Shown here: piece after piece, positions 43,102 through 59,148 of the stretch
How positions within the stretch are numbered: position 1 is the first letter of the stretch
Layout: each line of letters starts with the position of its first letter
NCBI GenBank assembly: GCA_009746045.1
Contig: RPFO01000072.1
Location: 2,555,985-2,619,984, forward strand
Reading direction: 5' to 3'
Length of the DNA stretch: 64,000 bases
Source: Mesostigma viride
Taxonomy: Eukaryota > Streptophyta > Mesostigmatophyceae > Mesostigmatales > Mesostigmataceae
The notes under the pieces: generated by a model
Told to the model about the DNA's origin: nothing
Database searches by the model: none
Seen by the model: the letters and a program-made list of their open reading frames with translations, nothing else
Program-made: the position numbers and the translations under genes

Positions 43102-46100
43102 ATGACGACGCTCGCGGCCCCGCGGCTCCGCGGCTCTAGCAGTGGGATCTGCCTAACTCCCCTTCCCGCCCCTTTGCCTTCGCAGCCCTCGGGCTGTCGG
43201 AGAGAGAGCAACGGGTCGGCAGTGAGCCAGGTTAGCCCCGCCTCGCGCGGCCGCCTCCGAAACCTCCTCAGACTGCACGCATTTCTTATGCGTGCAGACG
43301 CAAACTCATTCTACCTGGCCACCCGAGCCAACCGTCGGCGTCGCCTCGACGCGTTGGCAGGAAGAATCGAAATGGTGATTGAAAGCATAAGTCCCCAACC
43401 CGCCCCCCCTACCCCACCACCTCCACCCCCACCCCCATCACCACCCTGCTCCATCTCCGCCCCCACCCCCGCCTGCACCCCCCTTTTCGGTCAACGCGCG
43501 CCCTTGGTCATCGCCACCTTCAACGCCCGCACGCTCCAGCCCGACGCTGACCGCTGTCACTGCCTGCGCAGTGACGACTGTCAGTGCCATCGAGTCTCCA
43601 ATCTTATTGGTTTCTGCATCGACAATAATATCGCCATCCTGGGAATCCAAGAACACAGGCGCACTGCATCGGCCCGCGGATCAACTGCCCTTGTTGCTGA
43701 CGACATCGACGGCTGGCGGTTCTACTACGGAGGCGGCGACGGCACCGGGAACGGGGGCGTCGGTCTCCTCTGCTCCCCGCTCGCCGTACGCCACATGGGC
43801 GAACCCCAGCTGGTCAACGCTCGGCTCCTCGTGGCCACTTTTCATTCGATGGAGGGCCACTCGACCTACGCCCTGACGGTGGGCGTTGGTTACGCACCCC
43901 ACTCCGGCCACCCAGAACAAGACCGCAAGGACTTCTTTGCAGCGCTGGAGAACCTGGCGAACGGCATCCCTGGTCGCAACTACCTCGCTCTGCTGCTGGA
44001 CGCCAACGCCACGCTACCACCGGGTACTGGCGGATGTCAGCACGCCCCCAACGGTACGGTCTCCAATGCCAACACCGAACTTTTTGCTGATTTGCTTACG
44101 ACATGCGATTTGGTCACTGCCAACACCCGCTTTCCACATAGTCCAGATGCTTTGGTCACACACACCTCGCCAACTGGCACTGAACGCTGCATTGACTATG
44201 TTGTAATGCGCAAGCGTCATCAAGGATCTGTACTAGCTGCTCGCTCGCATGTGATCCCCCTGGTGCGCTCCGATCATCGCATCGTCACCGCCCGCATCCG
44301 CCTGCGATTCCCCTCGCCCTTTCGTAAGCACGTGGCACCACCTGATTTGCGCACACTTCAGTTGCTCGAGAAATCTGACGACGCTCTGGAGGACTTCCCT
44401 GAAAAACGCGCCCACAAGCGCGCCGCAGAGGCGTTCGTCGACGCGCTGGACATCCCGGCCAGCCACGCCCAGCTGTTCGCTGCCGGCCCGGCATCGGCCC
44501 TTCGGCACCTCGCTGACAAGCTGCCCGCGGCCGGGGCCCTACTGCCCCCCGCCGCCCGCCCCGCTTCACCAGCCTGCACCGGCTCCCCGCCGTCATCCAG
44601 GCCCGGCAAGCCCTGCGCGACAACCGCGACCCCGCCCGCTACGCCCGCCTCAAAGCCGATTACCACTCGGCCATCCGGCAGGCGACCAAGGAGCAGGAGG
44701 ACCTTCATGTCCGCGAGTACTTCGCCCACCTCAAGGACCAGCACGGCAAGTACGCCTGGACCCGCCTGCGTCACGCCCAACGGCCCGCCGGCGGCGCGCA
44801 GCCGGCGCCGCGGACGCTCTCTGGCTCACCGCAGCAGCAGCTCAACCAGTGGTATTCCTCCCAGTCCCGGCTGCTCGGCGCCCCCCCGCCGCCTCCGCCG
44901 CTTGGCCCTCTGGCGGCCGCACGCCTGGCAGTAGCACCGGCGGACGTCCCTGCGCCGCCCACGCCGCCCGCCGCTGAGCAGGACTACACGTACCCAGCCC
45001 TGACGGAACCCCTGGCCCACCCCAACGAGCTCCCGCCGTTCACCGAGCTCGAGCTGAGCACCGCCGCCAAGCAACTCCGCTTCTATGCTGCCGTTGGACC
45101 TGACCAGCTCCCAGCCCCGGTGATTAAGCTGACGGCGCTCACGGGGTTCCTGCTTGACGTCTGCAACCGGATCCTGCTTGCCGACGCGCCGCCGATTCCT
45201 GAGTGGCAGCACAGCTACCGTATTATGCTGTACAAAAACAAAGGTTCCCCTGACGACCCCGCCAACTACAGAGGAGTCTGCATCCAGAGCGCCGCACTTA
45301 AGTTGTTCATGCGCATGATCCTCAACCGCCTTCGTTCTGCTCTCGACTGTCACCTTGGGGAAAGTCAAATGGGCTTCCGTCCTGGGCGCAACACCGTCAT
45401 GGCCATCTTCGTCGCGCGTCGCCTCTTCGAGGAAATCGCTCTCCTGCAACCTGGTGAGTTTCCCGCCATCCTGATCTTCGTCGACTTCATCAAGGCTTTT
45501 GATTCTGTCCTCTGGGACGCTCTATGGGCTGTACTTGCTCGCGCTCGCGTCCCCACTCCCCTGATTACCGTCATCCGCACGCTGTATGAGGGGTCCACCA
45601 CTTCGGTGCGCACTCAGCACGGCATAACCCCGCCCTGCCCACTGCAGACCGGCGTCTGGCAGGGTTGCGTCCTGTCGCCGTACCTGTTTATTATTGTAGT
45701 GGATTATGTTATGCGCCAGGCACGTGCTCGCTTTGCTAGCATTGCAGGCCGTGCCCCTGGCCTAGCGATCACGAACGAGCTTGGGGAAGGGGGGCCGACT
45801 AACAAGCAGAATTTACTAGCTGACCTCATTTATGCCGACGACATCACGCTCATCGAGAAGCCGGAGTCTGCCCAACTTTGGCTGGACTGCCTGGCGCTCG
45901 AGGCTCGGGCGGTTGGTCTAGAAATCAGCCCCAAAACGGAGGCCCTGGCCCTCGGCATGGCAGGGCCCCCACCCACACTCCGCCTCTTAGACGATGCCGA
46001 GGTCAACTACCCTACTTCAGGCCGCTTCAAGCTGCTCGGCAGTTGGCTTCCTGACTGCGAGGACGACATGACGACACGGATCGGCATGGCGTGGGCGCAC

Positions 46101-46733
46101 CTCCATGACCACCGCCGCTGGTGGAGCAACCCCGCCCTACCCCGGATCGTCAAGCGTGACCTCTTCAAGGTCGTCATTCTGACGATCCTGACCTACGGCG
46201 CCGAGACGTGGACACTGATGCAGGAGCTGGAGCAACGACTCGACGGCGCCGTCACCAAGATGCTGCGCAAGGCCCTTAACATCCCCTTTGGTTTGCACAT
46301 TAGTAATGAGGATTTGTACGCTGATTTGCCCTATGTTTCCCACATTATTAGGCACAGGCGCCTGGGCCTAGCCGGGCACCTGGCCCGCACAGATCAGGTA
46401 GATACATCAGATAGACTAGCTGGCACCAAGCCCGCCCAGCCTGGGCGATATGTCCTCACCTGGCGTGCCCCCGGCCGCGCGCGGCAGGGCCGCCACCCGT
46501 GGACTTTTCGTGATAGACTCGGCATGGACATGTGCTACACTAGACGTGACGGGCTCACCCCCGGGCAGCCTCCTGGTTTGTCTGTAATATGGAGGCAGAT
46601 GGTGCGCAAGGATAGATGGCAAGTAGTGATGAAGGAGACCACCCCCAAGCCTGTGGGGGCTCCGCGTGTGACCAAGTATGGCATTCATAGCGATTCGGGC
46701 CGCGGTGCCCACACCCCTGTAACTAGGACCTAG
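43102..46733 (+). pseudogene. LINE-alpha ORF2: endonuclease and reverse transcriptase, one frameshift
   Basis: The frame from ATG 43102 encodes a Pro-rich leader and an AP-type endonuclease: IATFNARTL (about 43510), GIQEHRR (about 43640), LLLDANAT (about 43995) and RSDHRIVTARI (about 44269). Near 44545-44570 the coding frame changes, then reads HRLPAVIQARQALRDNRD onwards to TAG 46731-46733. The reverse transcriptase has YRIMLYKNKGSPDDPANYRG, FVDFIKAFDSVLWD, GVWQGCVLSPYLF and LIYADDITLI (45831-45842), then a thumb/C-terminal region (GHLARTDQVDT). No RNase H domain. The single frameshift in an otherwise open ORF suggests a young element, or an assembly error in a GC-rich tract. Confidence 0.92.
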
Positions 46734-46836
46734 ATAGCTTATACCATCCATTCCATCCCATGTTCCCCTCCCACTGAGGACTTATGCTCACGTGACGCAG
46801 TCACGTGTCTATTAATTAATTAATTAATGTTGAAAG

Positions 46837-46943
46837 TTTCAGACCAAAAATCGCATGTTTAATAGGTTTGCCACGTGTCAGATTACAACGCGATACATCG
46901 CGTTCTAACCAGGGCTACAACGTTGTAAAAAAACACGGGTTAA
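46837..46943. repeat. Terminal fragment of an unknown TTAA-flanked element
   Basis: Contains the near-palindrome AACGCGATACATCGCGTT (46888-46905) and ends AAACACGGGTTAA, the inverse of the end at 34381. Confidence 0.45.
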
Positions 46944-48190
46944 TTAATTAATTAATTATGTATAGATCGAGCTTGCATAATCACGCCCAGCCCGGCCAGC
47001 CATGATATTGCGATCGTTCACCAATTTCAGCTGTAGGCAGTTGCGCCGATGGGAACTGAAAAGCTCGAGCTAGACTTGCATGCATGAGCATGGCATGTGG
47101 TAAGGTTTGCAGCTTGCTGTAGGTCACATGTTTGTTGGTCCAAAGGCGTTCCACACACTGCTTGCAATATCATTCAATGATAATGGTACCACCAATTATA
47201 ATGGTACCACCAATTATTCTTATTATAATGGTACCACCAATAATGGTACCACCAATCATTCAATGATAATGGTACCACGTGTAAGCGACACTGGCAGAGC
47301 TCATGTCAGCATGCCACATCCCTCATTGGGGTGTTCACTATCGAAACATACGCGCATCACCCCTTCTGGCATGTGGGTCGTATGGGTTGATGCACTGTCA
47401 TATACATAAGACTGGCAACCCCATTGCCTGCGCACACAACTTTGGTTTCCCGCCAGAACGCTGCATGGTGCTGCATGACCGGTCCATGTCAGCATGCGGT
47501 CCCATGCTGTCACATGCAAAAACGTTGGGAAGTCGCACTAGTGCCCGGGCAGATGCATGCACTGAACATGTTCCTGCATCCAGCAGGCTCGGGAAACCCA
47601 TGCGTAGAAACCCGGTGTGTAGAACATGGAATTAACGCCAGGACAGCACAAGTATCAAGGAGACAACCAGCGCATGCCAGAAATCGGGAGAATGTCACAC
47701 AGGCAGGCAGGGCCCCGGATGCCGCCTGCTGGGACAGGGACCAATCCGGGCGCTCTTCAACAAGATGCCGATGCTAGCAAAACTGCTACTCATCGCTCAC
47801 TCCATAGTCCATGACCGCCACTCATTCGCCCATGACCCATGGCACGCACTGGGCACCCGCCACGGACTCTGTGGCGGCAGCTGCCGGCCAACGCGGTCCC
47901 CTCGCCAAGCTGCGGGGACATGATGGCCACACAGGTGGAAGCTCCTGTGCTGCCTTCCTCATGGTAGCCGGGTCCCATACTGGCTGCGTGGGTCCACACT
48001 AGAAGCGGGAAGCAGTCGGTGCGATCCCACAGGCTGCCCTCACTCCCTGTATAAATAGAAAAATGGATGCCATCCATCCGTTTCCGTGTCCTTCCTCAGC
48101 CTCAACGCGCCCCTGCTGCTCCCCTTTGTCTTCACCCTCAGCCTGCCGCTCCTCCACTCCATTTGGGCGTTGGATTGTGAAAATGTCGCT
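46944..48190. other. Intergenic; short 15-bp repeats, no gene recognised
   Basis: Between LINE-alpha and the chaperonin gene. AATGGTACCACCAAT-type units cluster at 47185-47280. No protein-coding signal recognised. Confidence 0.5.
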
Positions 48191-48195
48191 TCAGC

Positions 48196-48415
48196 CTCAG
48201 CCCCTCGCTCCGTCCTTCTTCTGCTTCGGCCTCAGCCCCTCGCTCAGTCCTTCTTCTGCTTCGGCCTCAGCCCCTCGCTCCGTCCTTCTTCTGCTTCGGC
48301 CTCAGCCCCTCGCTCAGTCCTTCTTCTGCTTCGGCCTCAGCCCCTCGCTCCGTCCTTTTTCTGCTTCGGCCTCAGCCCCTCGCTCAGTCCTTCTGCTTCG
48401 GCCTCAGCCCCTCGC

Positions 48416-48425
<10 letters not shown>
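48196..48425. repeat. 35-bp minisatellite overlapping the chaperonin stop codon
   Basis: Six 35-bp units start at 48196, 48231, 48266, 48301, 48336 and 48371 (the last is 32 bp). A final partial unit overlaps the end of the CDS. On the minus strand each unit contains AAGAAGGAC followed by TGA or GGA, copying the last three codons and stop of the gene. Confidence 0.93.
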
Positions 48426-52347
<3,922 letters not shown>

Positions 52348-52800
52348 TCTGAGCACTATCCAGAGACTGCAGGTCTAGATGGTGGCCTTTTAATCGGCAG
52401 GCGAATGGCGATCTCACGGGTGGTCGGCTGGTCGCTCGCGTGCACACACGGCTCGTGTCGGCAGTCTCCAGAAAATATGCACACCCCAACACCCAACATT
52501 CCAGCAAGGCTCGCTCGCACACGCCAGCGAAGATCACCGAAGGCCACCGAAGGTTCAGGCTAGGCGTTGTGCCAGCCGTTCCCTACTGCGCGCGTGCGTA
52601 CCAATGGCAGCAGAAATGTTCAGCCGAAGCCCACCCAGGATTCAGGAATAAAAAAGTATCTGGAAATGTTATCAAAGTTAAAAACAAATTCAGTCCGTGA
52701 AATAGTTTGTCCCCGCGGTTAACAGAAAGTCCAGGTTCGAGATCAAGGGCCGTCCCTGAAGGAAATAGTGGAGGACTCCAGCAGTGGTACATACTGTACT
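52348..52800. other. 5' flank of CPN10
   Basis: Presumed promoter and 5' UTR of the minus-strand CPN10 gene. No divergent gene or clear TATA element recognised. Confidence 0.4.
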
Positions 52801-52803
52801 TAC

Positions 52804-52927
52804 AGTCATTCCCGCGTTAAGTTGCGTTTCTTAAGGTTGCGTTCCCGCGTTAAGTTGCGGCGCCGAAGTTTGGGGGGCGACCGCAACTTAAGCATGGAGG
52901 CCATCGCAACTTGACGCGGTAATGACT
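52804..52927. mobile_element. 124-bp inverted-repeat element
   Basis: Ends AGTCATTCCCGCGTTAAGTT and its inverse (AACTTGACGCGGTAATGACT) with two mismatches. The inner part repeats the CGCGTTAAGTTGCG motif. It belongs with the hairpins at 15073-15130 and 54150-54216. Confidence 0.75.
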
Positions 52928-53505
52928 CAATTTGTAGGTGTCAGGCCATTTTTGGCCGCGCAGGAGGCCATTTTTTGCCAAGTCCGGACCCGCTACGTGA
53001 TTTTAGGGGGCAAAATACGCAAGCCCCACTGGCGCGCAAATTTCCCCGCCTGCTGGCTTAATGATAGGTGAACTGAAAAACGCGAATGCAACCTTGATGC
53101 AACCTTACAAATTCAGTTTTGCAGCCTGCGGGCTGCGGTACATAAGAATCCACGACCATGCATGGTCATCTGTAATCATTGAGACATCTTGCCGGAAATT
53201 ACCACCATCATATGAGTCATGCCGAATGCACCGCAGAAGGGCAAACTGAAGACAAGGTTGTTGAGGCCACAGGCAGTCTCGCTGCATGTGGCCTCCATGC
53301 TGTTATTATTCAGTTGTTTACATGCAGGCCATTGACAGTAAATGAAGCTTCCCTCACGACTGTTCCCATGTTTTGTCACAGTCAAACGTGAAGCCGACTG
53401 GCCGGCAATTAAGTAACCCGCCAAAAAAAGAGCCGAAGTCAGGGGGTTAAACACACATTTGTGTTATAAAACGCAGGCACTGCGTGGCTGCCCACGGCGT
53501 GTTTT
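52928..53505. other. Intergenic, no gene recognised
   Basis: No coding motif, splice-supported exon or element end identified. Confidence 0.4.
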
Positions 53506-53984
53506 CACTACAATACGGTTCGTAGGAGACGCGAAATGAGTGAGAATGTTACCCGAGCGGTAACGAGGATTTGCACCGTTGATTTTAACATATGTTTCTT
53601 TTTTTGCGCCATTTGGCGAGCATCGACTGGAGCCTGAACCTAGCGGGGGGAATCGTGCGGGGGAATCTTGCGGGGGAATCTTGCGGGGAAAAATTCCGAA
53701 CGTGATTTTAGCGAAGTCCTACTATACTTTGCTTGGTACACGGTACTACAGTTTCGTCACTGAAAATTTTCTGTAGTTGCGTTGGTTTTTCGTACGTTCC
53801 GCTGAAATTTTTGTGTTCAGTGCCCAGATCACAATTTGATCCGGGCGCAAAATGATTGGCTGTACGGTACGAACCAAAAACGAAATTTTAGTATCTAAGT
53901 TCCGCAGCGCTTGCTGAATTTGCCCCGGAAGCCCGGGGGCACTTTCCCCGCTGAAAAAGGTGTCCGCGGAAGCGTATTGCAGTG
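53506..53984. mobile_element. 479-bp CACTA-like non-autonomous element, copy 2
   Basis: Inverted termini CACTACAATACGGTTC and (reverse complement) CACTGCAATACGCTTC; 3-bp duplication TTT at 53503-53505 and 53985-53987. Same length as copy 1 in opposite orientation. CACTA-type ends with 3-bp duplications are the signature of EnSpm/CACTA elements. No transposase inside. Confidence 0.88.
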
Positions 53985-54044
53985 TTTGCAGCCCGCCTTT
54001 CAGTTTGTCCACAATATCTGGCCTGGAAAATGGACTTTGGCCGG

Positions 54045-54216
54045 CTTTGACGCTGCAGCTGGATCGGGCTTGACGAGAGCTGTCGAATGCCGTATAGAAG
54101 TCCGTCAGAGGAGGAGGTGGTGGGCTGCTAGCCTAATTCTACCGTTAAGTTGCGTTCCCGCGTTAAGTTGCGGCGCCAAGTTTGAGGGGGCGATCGCAAC
54201 TTAACACGGGAATGAC
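54045..54216. repeat. Second copy of the dispersed hairpin repeat
   Basis: Matches 14960-15140, including the hairpin arms CGTTAAGTTGCG and CGCAACTTAACACGGG. Confidence 0.75.
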
Positions 54217-55040
54217 TGTATATGTATATCCGGCCCTCGGCCACTATAGATTCTCTGCTGCCCATGTGCGGCGTGGGACACAACAACAACAACAACATAC
54301 AGTACAGTAGTACTACATACAAGATCGGGGGCTCCGCCCCCGAACCCCCGCTACTTGGCAGATTCTGTGCCTCAACGGCTTTTTGTGCCTCAACGGCGAG
54401 TACGAGCACAGCCGTACACTCCCGCTCACACAGCCCGCCCACTAGCAAGACAGCCGAACCTGTACGGCCGGCCACAGCCTGTGATCCCCTGGATTGCGCC
54501 TCGATTCCATGCAAACTCATGGTGCCGGACGGTTTGCTGGCCTATTTTGGGAAGCCGGTGGCTGAACCGAACCGCAACTAAACCTGGTATGTCAGTACGT
54601 CAGATCCGTCCGTCAGCTTTCTCGCTTGTTGCTAGCAACCGCCGAATACCCCTTGAATCGGTCCTCTCCTCGCCGTTTTCCTTGCCAACTTCCCTCGTCC
54701 GTTCCAAACGCCTAGGCCAATTTCAAGCTCAACTCGAAACGCAAGGCTTAGGCGCTTAGCTACTCGGAAAAATTCACCGTTACGACGCGGTTACGGCCGT
54801 TTGCACTCGAAACGCTTTTACTGATTGTCGGTTGGCACGCATTTGTTTGGCTACTCGTCTTAGAAGAGTTTGGGCGCCGGACGCTACGCGGTGACAGGCT
54901 GCTAGAAAGCCTACGGACGCGATCTGCGTAAAGATTTTGTGGAAACAAATTGTGCGTTCCGATTTTTGCGCTACTCGGGTACGGACAACGTTTGCCGGAA
55001 GAGTTTGCGGAACAAATGGGCCGACATAAAAGTAGTATAA
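54217..55040. other. Intergenic, no gene recognised
   Basis: GC-rich sequence with a CAACAACAACAA run near 54280. Open frames lack recognised motifs or codon evidence. Confidence 0.4.
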
Positions 55041-55044
55041 AGGG

Positions 55045-58000
55045 CAACTAGTGGGGGGGCCAAGGCCCCCCACTTTTTCGGACGCACTACGCCACCAGGG
55101 GCCCTGAGGCCCCCGCCGAAAGCTTCGACCCGCCGGGTTGAGCCCGCCGACCGGCCCGGCCCCTACGCCGGGGGGCGAACGCTCGGCGGCCTTCCTTTGG
55201 GGGCTTCCCATCGCGCGCGCTCGCGCCGGCCCGCCGCACCGTCGATCCCACGCTCCGTCCCTCACGGGCACCTCCAGCACGCGTCATACTACTAGTACAT
55301 AAACCCAGTCCGAATAGTACCGTACATTGTGAGACGTCGCCGTTCATTGCATGCAAGTATTTCCTTACTCATTACTTCCTAACAACTGAAACTCACAATG
55401 CAGCTATGCCATGCATATGTGGGTACCGCTTTAGCGGCAGCCATAACGACCAAGCACTTCCATGCAAACTCAAATGTTCATCATTCATCAATATTCATTG
55501 AGTGGCAATCCTTTGTAAACACATGCACCATCGGTCATGCCCACTATGACTTCATGTAGACAATGTTTTGTACATGACTCGACAGTGCCCTTGCGCGCGA
55601 CCGTGGGGCGTCGCAGGCCAGCCCTGTCCATTTGTGGGTGTGGTGGGGAGCTACCATGCATGCGTGGGGGGGGGCTGGGATTCGAGCGTGGGTGTGGAGG
55701 GGAGCTGCCATGCATGCATGTGGGGCGGGGCGGGATGCCATACCTGCGTGGGTGTGGTGGGCAGCTGCCATGCATGCGTGGGGGACGGCTGGCATGCGTA
55801 CGTGGGTGTGGGGGGTGGCTGGCATGCACATGCATGTGGGGGGTGGCTGGCATGCATGCGTGGGTTTGTGGGGGGGTGGCATGCGTGCATGGGTTTGTGG
55901 GGTGGCTAGCATGCATGCGTGGGTGTGGAAGGGAGCTGCCATGGTTGCATGTGGGGCGGGGCAGGCTGGCATGCATGCGTGTGTGGGGGGGGGACGGCAT
56001 GCGTACGTTGGTGACGGGGGTGGCTGGCATGCATGCATGGGTTTATGGGGTGGCTGGCATGCATGCGTGCATGTGGGGGGGGCTGGCACGCGTGTGTGGG
56101 TTTGTGGGGGGGGCTGGCATGCATGCGTGTGTGGGGGGGGGCTTACATAAGTGCGTGGGTGTGGGGTTGGCTGGCATGCGTGCCTGGGTTTGGGGGTGGG
56201 CTGCCATGCGTGCGTGGGTTTAGGGGGGGCTGGCATGCGTGCCTGGGTTCGTGGGGTGGGCTGCCATGCGTGCGTGGGTGTGGGGGGTGGCTGGCATGCG
56301 TACGTGGGTGTGGGGGGTGGCTGGCATGCACGTGCATGTGGGGGGTGGCTGGAATGCATGCGTGGGTTTGTGGGGGTGGCTGGCATGCATGCGTGGGCTC
56401 GTGGGGTGGCTGACATGCGTGCGTGGGTGTGGGGGTGGCTGGCATGCGTGCATGGGTTTGTGGGGTGGCTGGAATGCAAGCATGCATGTGGGGGGGGCTT
56501 GTTTGCATGTGGGGTGGCTGGCAAGCATGCGTGCATGTGGGGGTTGGCTGGCATGCGTGCGTGGGTTGGGCGGGCGGCTGCCATGCGTGCGTGGATGTGG
56601 GGGGGGCTGGCATGCATGCATGCATGTGGGGGGGCTGGCATCCAAGCGTGGGTTTGTGGGGTGGCTGGCATGCATGCGTACATGAGGGGGGGGCTGGCAT
56701 GCGTGCGTGGGTGTGGCGGGGGGCGTGCGTGGGTGTGGGGGGTGGCTGGCATGCGTGCGTGGGTGTGGGGGGGAGTGGCATGCATGCGTGGGTGTGGTGG
56801 GGGGCTGACATGCATGCGTGGCTTGAGGGGGGGGCTGGCATGCGTGCCTGGGTTCGTGGGGTGGCTGCCATGCGTGCGTGGGTGTGGGGGTGGCTGGCAT
56901 GCGTACGTGGGTGTGGGGGGTGGCTGGCATGCATAAGTGGGTTTGTGTGCGTGGGCATGGGGGTGGCTGGCATGCGTGCGTGGGTTGGTGGGGTGCCTGG
57001 CATGCATAAGTGGGCCCGCGGTGCCCCTGATTGCTGTCTGGCCCCTAATCATGTGGATGTGGCTGGCTGGCTGCCCTCCTGTTTGCCCCATCCCCAAACC
57101 TCATGCCGCAAGGCTCGTGGCTCAAGCCCCATGGCTCATGCCCCATGACCCTTGCCTGCCAGCCTACCTGTGCTGCATACCCTTGCAGCCTTTCCTGCCT
57201 CGCCTGGCCTGGCCTGCCCTGCCCTCTCTGCCCTCCCGCCCGCCCATGCGGTCCGTTGCGACGGATGGAAAATGAGAAGAAAACCAATATGGCCCCGCTG
57301 GCACCACAAATCACCTGGTTGGTCAACCAAGGGGATAGCCTGCACAATGAGACACGAACACAGCAGACCCAGCAAAGCAAGATTCAGGTTGTAAGCCAGT
57401 GGAGATTACTTTTGACTTGCTTGATGCAGAAATATAAAACACCTTCTATTGTCACACCTTCTATCAAGGAGACAACCAGTTCTATGAACAAATGGTTGAT
57501 TGATCACCTTATACACCACGTAAACATGTTACCAGACGCTCTCTTCAGCCCAGTGAAAATCCACGCGCGAAGCAAGGCAGATTATCTTACGCAGTAAGCA
57601 CCATGAATGTCAGCGAGTACAGCAGTAAATGACGCCCTAAACTCATGACCAGGCAAGCATCCACAGGGGCTTTCACCGCCCAGTATATTCCAGAAAAAAT
57701 CATCACAGATCCTCTGGGAACGGACGTTGACACGGGAAACCCGAAGGACCATGAAGATGGCGTCCTGCACGGCTAAGAAAATGAAACGCAGACCCTTGCT
57801 ACGCTATGTCTTCGCTGCGACTAGGTGAAGTCGGCCAAATGGAAACAACGCAACCGAGGAAACGCATCAGAAAGAGAGCAGGCACTAGCCCGGTCATCGA
57901 AACAAACGACTCACCATCGGCATCGCCAGCGTACGTCCCGTGGCAACAAATGATTCCAGCGTTCATTCCAATATTGTGTGACGACAACAGAAACTCGTCG

Positions 58001-59148
58001 GCCACACCCCACGCCTTCCACGAACAGCAAACTGATTTCACTAGGCACCCAATACGTCAAGCAAAGAAGCACGATAGCATAATACCTAAATCTACAACGA
58101 CATTCCATTTCCAGGTCGCTAGCTATCGCAGCAGGCCATAGCGCCCCGAATCTCTCCCACGCACGAGACTGCCCACCGACGTCCAGCCAGATCAGAAACA
58201 ATTCAAAGGTACGCATCGAAATGGAACATTGAACGCTATAAAAGCAATGCCCACGCATTGTCCATCCCCAATTTTCCAGGCAGCGTTGACCGCCATCCCC
58301 AGCCAGCAGGACATTAAGTGCTGTCGCAGCATGTCGCCCCCTCACCCCCTCGCAGTCCTGGTTTTGCACGTTCGATTGCTTGGGCGCGTCCAGGCGGTCC
58401 AGCACCGCGTACTACCCACTTGAAAATCCTCCCAAGTCATTTTTTCCCAGCTTGGTAAGTACGGAATGTGGCAGAAATTCGTCCAGAAAGCATCATACTA
58501 CTCTCCACTCCTCCAACTAAAAATTTGCGTATAATTTAAGAATAAATATCATTCAGATCACGTTCAGACTATAACTTCAGTCTGAATCGAAAAGTTATAC
58601 GGAAACGCTCAGTAAAACGCTTTCTGAACGAAATGCGGACAGGAAAACGGCCGTAACGGCCAAAATGTTACGGTTTCAAAACAATTTCTGGACATGCCGT
58701 CGACTGGCCGCACTGAACGCTCCTAAAATTGAGGACGGCGGTCTCGATACTCTGAAGTTGTTGTACTTCTGCGTCCCACATCCTGTAACCGCGGGCGGGT
58801 TGTTTGGTTCGCGACCGAGAGTTTGACGGCCGCAAAGAAGACGACATCGTGCCGGGTTCCGTATTTATATCTGGCCGCGGCCATTGGCTGGCCTCCCACC
58901 TGCCCGCAAAATTGCTGAACCGGATCTGGACGTAACTGCCGTTTCAGCACCCGTTCAGAACTCCTGAGACTCGATCACCCTAGTTTGCCACTTTTCGGGC
59001 AACTGCTCCGATTGGGCGCCACCGCGGATCCCCGGATCGCCCTGACTATCGGCCGCCCTGCGCTCGCGGTTTTCGTACGGGCCACTTTTCGGGCCTCACG
59101 GTTTGCCCAATCTTTTCGTTGGGGTTAATCGTAGTTACTAGAGGGGGA
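55045..59148. repeat. Macro-repeat, diverged 4.1-kb copy (D3), first of tandem series
   Basis: Opens with a G-run/CCAAGG/C-run palindrome and CCCCCCACTTTTTCGG, analogous to D1, and ends TTAATCGTAGTTACTAG directly against the next unit. Contains the minisatellite at 55640-57015 and the ~900-bp segment 57280-58440 homologous to 17980-18850. Confidence 0.65.
55640..57015. repeat. GC-rich minisatellite of macro-repeat D3
   Basis: Same GGCTGGCATGCGTGCGTGGG-type units as 16627-17955, more diverged, with CATGTGGGG variants. Confidence 0.92.

Larger units (their letters stand above)
41104..46833 (+). mobile_element. LINE-alpha, near-complete L1-type non-LTR retrotransposon
   Basis: Three 168-bp 5' monomers (41118-41621), ORF1 (41635-43041), a 60-bp gap, ORF2 (43102-46733), a short ~80-bp 3' UTR with a CACGTGAC/GTCACGTG hairpin, and a (TTAA)n tail ending about 46833. 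The 5' end immediately follows the CACTA-like element. No clear target duplication found. A truncated 3' copy lies at 29385-29480. Confidence 0.93.

Noticed and set aside
54222-54759. 119- and 134-codon ORFs
   Set aside because: No motif, overlapping frames, and simple-sequence content near the start.
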